A DNA stretch of 64,000 nt, taken from positions 2,108,001 to 2,172,000 of the forward strand of contig NZ_CP122312.1 in NCBI RefSeq assembly GCF_029814175.1, in the 5' to 3' direction. Shown piece after piece: positions 61,653 to 64,000 of the stretch. The position numbers and the translations under genes were made by a program. Below the pieces are notes generated by a model, which worked only from the letters and a program-made list of their open reading frames with translations, had not been told where the DNA came from and searched no databases. How positions within the stretch are numbered: position 1 is the stretch's first letter; each line of letters starts with the position of its first letter. The stretch is from Halospeciosus flavus (lineage in GTDB: Archaea; Halobacteriota; Halobacteria; Halobacteriales; Halobacteriaceae).

Positions 61653-61761
61653 CAGTCGTTGGTCGTACAGCACATTTATTCACGATGGGAGCTGTACCTA
61701 GCCACGGAACACCTTCAGTACATGTTCCACACTGAATGAAGAAATATCATTGCTAACAACT
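61653..61761. repeat. 108-bp dispersed repeat, copy B
   Basis: Near-identical to copies A and C. GTACAGC (61665-61671) and GCTGTAC (61691-61697) form a perfect 7-bp dyad. Interleaved dyads GGAACA (61706-61711)/TGTTCC (61723-61728) and TTCAGT (61714-61719)/ACTGAA (61731-61736) are complete. It is in direct orientation with copy C, 359 bp away. Confidence 0.85.
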
Positions 61762-61781
61762 AGTGCTGATATTCAAAGGGG

Positions 61782-61858
61782 CGGGGCGCCGCATGTGCTT
61801 GCGCCCCGGAATGGTGGGTAGGGATGCCAGCGTTCGGTTAACCGGTGGGGCTCACCGG
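61782..61858. other. Two GC-rich hairpins between repeats B and C
   Basis: CGGGGCGC (61782-61789) pairs perfectly with GCGCCCCG (61801-61808), and CCGGTG (61842-61847) with CACCGG (61853-61858). A T/A-rich run (TTAAAAATCTTTTTATC) follows. It could be a small structured RNA with a terminator, or an IS200/IS605-type end. No protein frame fits. Confidence 0.5.
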
Positions 61859-62011
61859 CCAATAATACATACAACTCCATCGATTAAAAATCTTTTTATC
61901 AGAGTATAGTGGCTCGAATACTTTGAGTGCCACATTCAGAGTTCGACGTCGAGACCAAACAGAAAGCACTTCATGCTCTCACTCGAGCATCCAAACACGG
62001 AGCTTGCTTAA

Positions 62012-62120
62012 CAGTCATTGGTCGTACAGCACATTTATTCACGATGGGAGCTGTAACTAGCCACGGAACACCTGCAGTACATGTTCCACACTGAATAAAG
62101 AAATCGTATTACCAACAACT
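62012..62120. repeat. 108-bp dispersed repeat, copy C
   Basis: Matches copies A and B, with TGCAGT in place of TTCAGT, which breaks one pair of the second interleaved dyad; the GGAACA/TGTTCC dyad is intact. With copy B it flanks about 250 bp of non-coding sequence that could be lost by recombination between the copies. Confidence 0.85.
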
Positions 62121-62257
62121 GTTAAACCACTCCAAGCAAGATTCCGTGCCACTATCCGCATGAGCACCGGTGTGGCTTGTGTCCATGGGGCAACTCGTCC
62201 CAGGACACGTCGTTGTGAGGAAGAAAGCACTTACTGACTATTCTCCAAGGAGACGAC

Positions 62258-62605
62258 ATGAGATCTACCCGTCGGGCAGTCCTCGCCACGATACCATTGT
62301 CGCTCGCCGCCAGCGGATGTATACAACAGTCACAGTCACAACCGAAGGTTGTCTCCAGCCGAATCTCAGCGGTCCACGACGAGACCTTCATCTACACCGT
62401 GACCGTTGAGAACCCAAATCCCTCGAAAATATCGACCAATCTCTATGTGATTTGCCAGATTGGCAGTGAATATCAGCGTGTCAGATCGACACCCGTTGAG
62501 CTCGGTGCGACCACGACTAAAGCGTACGATCTCCAGTTTGATCTTCCACCCTCAAATGTAGATGGGAGTAAGCGTACATTTCGACACGATTTCAGAGATG
62601 ACTAG
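62258..62605 (+). CDS. Small Tat lipoprotein
   Basis: A 115-aa protein with a twin-arginine signal (MRSTRRAVLATIPLSLAASG) and a lipobox cysteine directly after it (SGC), so it would be exported folded and lipid-anchored. The mature part is a single beta-sandwich-like domain (TFIYTVTVENPNPSKISTNL), like many small haloarchaeal exoproteins. The function is unknown. Confidence 0.7.
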   Translation: MRSTRRAVLATIPLSLAASGCIQQSQSQPKVVSSRISAVHDETFIYTVTVENPNPSKISTNLYVICQIGSEYQRVRSTPVELGATTTKAYDLQFDLPPSNVDGSKRTFRHDFRDD

Positions 62606-63031
62606 CGCCGCTTCAGCGGCTTCGAGTCGGCGCCTACGACTTCAATAGAGCTGGGCTTTCTGTTTCTGTGTCGGGACTTGCCCCCCACGTGGGCGTACGA
62701 TCCCAGACTCCGCAGGCGATTTCTCTTCGCGGTTCGGAGTGTCCCACACCTACCAACTGGACACCCGGCCACAACCGACCGTACGCACTTTCTCTCGTAC
62801 TTGGACACTGCCGGAGATGTGGTGAGCATCGGACTCCCGCTTTCGACCGCGCGAGTATGAATACCGATGAACGGGCAAGTACCGTGTCCGGGCTCTGTCT
62901 CTCCTCTCTGCTCGCGCCTTCGGCGCTCACTGAGGAAGTGCGCTTAGCGCCCTCCCCCCAGAAGCTAACCGAGGTCAGTCAAGTCGACTTTTTTGTTTAC
63001 ACAAGGGATATATTGGATCATTGGTCTTTAG
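62606..63031. other. No convincing gene
   Basis: Open frames on both strands are low-complexity or arginine/serine-rich. The stretch could be the decayed 3' part of an IS200/IS605-type element or a promoter region; nothing firm can be said. Confidence 0.4.
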
Positions 63032-64000
63032 TTAGGCCTCACACCTCGGTTGCGTAGCGGTAGCAAGCGTTTCTTGGAGAATTGGTCGCTGCTTGTGGAT
63101 CTTCTGCGCGTCTTCGATCAGCCGCTCCAGCAACGGCGGTGGCGAGTAGCCGAGGTACTCACCGAGTTCGTGGAGGATGAGCTGGGCGTGCGACCGGAAG
63201 GTCGCCGCCCAGCGTTCCGGCGGAAACACGATCTCCTCGTCAGCCTGTTCGGTGACCAGATCCAACAGATCACGGCTCACTAACAGCGATAACAACGCCG
63301 CATACAGCAGAATTTCCACGATATACGCCTTGCTCGTGTCGAACTCATCCAGGTTGTACTGCGTCTTCAACTCACGAAACAGCAGTTCTACCTCCCACCG
63401 ACAGCGATAGATCGTTGCGAGATCCGCTGGCAGGAACTCCTCTCTCGGCAGGTTCGTGATATACAGATGGTAGTCGTCGGCGTCCTCGTCGCGGACGCCG
63501 ACGACGCGGAACCGCTTGCTATCCCATGACTGCGTGCCGGCGTACTCGCGTCGCTGAAACGTCGCTTCCACTTCGACATCGATGTACTTCCGGTGGAGGT
63601 CGTCCACGACATCCTGGATCTGTTCGCCCTCCAAGGGAATGGCGTCGCCACGCCATTCCCGTAATTCCGCCGTTATCTCCGGATTTGCGTCCGGTTTCAG
63701 CCGACTCACGAAGTACCCGTCGTTTTCGTCAATCAGTGCAAAGCGGCGGTACTTGAAGTACGCTTGATCGAACAACACCAACCGGTCTTCGAGCCACGGT
63801 CCCGTGGAAAACTCGGTGCTGTCGTGTGCTTTCTCGTCAGTGACGCTGAACCGGCCGATCGTCTGCTCGGTGACGTTGTGGAGCAGGTGGAGCCGCGCTC
63901 CACCCTGCTCCCCTCGCCGTGGTTCGAAGTCCTCTGAAAGAAACCGATGCAACCGCAACACCGTGCCGTCGGCGATCATCACGTCACGGAACCGGTCAAC
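63032..64000 (-). CDS. IS4-family transposase, ISH8 type (partial, runs off window)
   Basis: The C-terminal 320 or so residues of a DDE transposase; the frame stays open past the right edge. MMIADGTVLRLHRFL has the first aspartate, DRLVLFDQAYFKYRRFALID the second, and YRCRWEVELLFRELKTQYNL the Y-R-E-K signature. Clearly related to, but diverged from, the transposase at 44650-46038, so it is a separate ISH8-type lineage. Whether the element is intact cannot be seen. Confidence 0.9.
   Translation of the reverse strand, partial: VDRFRDVMIADGTVLRLHRFLSEDFEPRRGEQGGARLHLLHNVTEQTIGRFSVTDEKAHDSTEFSTGPWLEDRLVLFDQAYFKYRRFALIDENDGYFVSRLKPDANPEITAELREWRGDAIPLEGEQIQDVVDDLHRKYIDVEVEATFQRREYAGTQSWDSKRFRVVGVRDEDADDYHLYITNLPREEFLPADLATIYRCRWEVELLFRELKTQYNLDEFDTSKAYIVEILLYAALLSLLVSRDLLDLVTEQADEEIVFPPERWAATFRSHAQLILHELGEYLGYSPPPLLERLIEDAQKIHKQRPILQETLATATQPRCEA

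Noticed and set aside
61566..61673. N-terminal extension of the DUF7123-like gene into the repeat
   Set aside because: The extension is low-complexity and begins with repeat sequence; internal ATGs match the usual length of the family.
62668..63057. 129-aa plus-strand frame
   Set aside because: No domain or start signal; composition suggests non-coding sequence next to the ISH8-type element.
1..64000. CRISPR array, rRNA or tRNA genes
   Set aside because: No regularly spaced short repeats and no conserved rRNA or tRNA sequence was seen by reading; a covariance search was not possible.

Overview
The window is haloarchaeal (class Halobacteria). Its proteins are acidic and come from GC-rich DNA. 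It carries an archaeal TFIIB factor, Tat-type lipoproteins, an AglB/STT3-like oligosaccharyltransferase, a type IV pilin with a class III signal, DUF4330, and ISH8/IS4-, IS5-, IS630- and IS701-like transposases. No rRNA, tRNA or CRISPR array was seen. The gene content suits a megaplasmid or an integrated conjugative element beside a cell-surface glycosylation region.

0-10 kb holds plasmid-type accessory genes: a possible zinc-finger protein, an OB-fold ssDNA-binding protein, a SWIM zinc-finger protein, several small proteins, a restriction-modification pair (PD-(D/E)xK-like protein plus N6-adenine methyltransferase), an extra TFB, a VapBC-type toxin-antitoxin pair and a DUF932-like protein. 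Six plus-strand loci here share one leader architecture: a T5 tract, a GC-rich stem-loop with apical consensus WRSGGYG, then an ATG 51-58 nt after the tract. This is the best candidate for an undescribed regulatory system in the window.

11-19.5 kb is a conjugation-like operon: VirB2-like pilin, secreted and anchored 563-aa protein, Tat lipoprotein, VirB6-like membrane protein, separate VirB3/VirB4 N-terminal protein, VirB4 ATPase and a primase-polymerase-like protein, mostly joined by ATGA or TGATG overlaps. Next comes a regulator or replication-type gene (19.7-20.7 kb) behind a CTAG-rich palindrome region, then small plasmid-type genes.

22-53 kb is a surface-glycan region. It holds VanZ, an oligosaccharyltransferase paralogue, DUF4330, a sulfatase, glycosyltransferases, FkbM methyltransferase, a Wzy-like polymerase/ligase, a Wzx flippase, WecB, a GalE-type epimerase, an initiating sugar-phosphate transferase, GlmS, two GlmU-type enzymes and UppP. 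These fit UDP-GlcNAc supply, lipid-linked glycan assembly, flipping, polymerisation and carrier recycling. Broken insertion sequences are spread through it, and one intact ISH8-like element sits inside an IS5-type relic.

53-64 kb has two damaged haloarchaeal genes, a PilA-like pilin, an IS630 relic, a three-gene membrane/secreted cluster, a DUF7123-like winged-helix gene, two of the three copies of a 108-bp repeat, a lipoprotein gene and an ISH8-type transposase cut by the window end.
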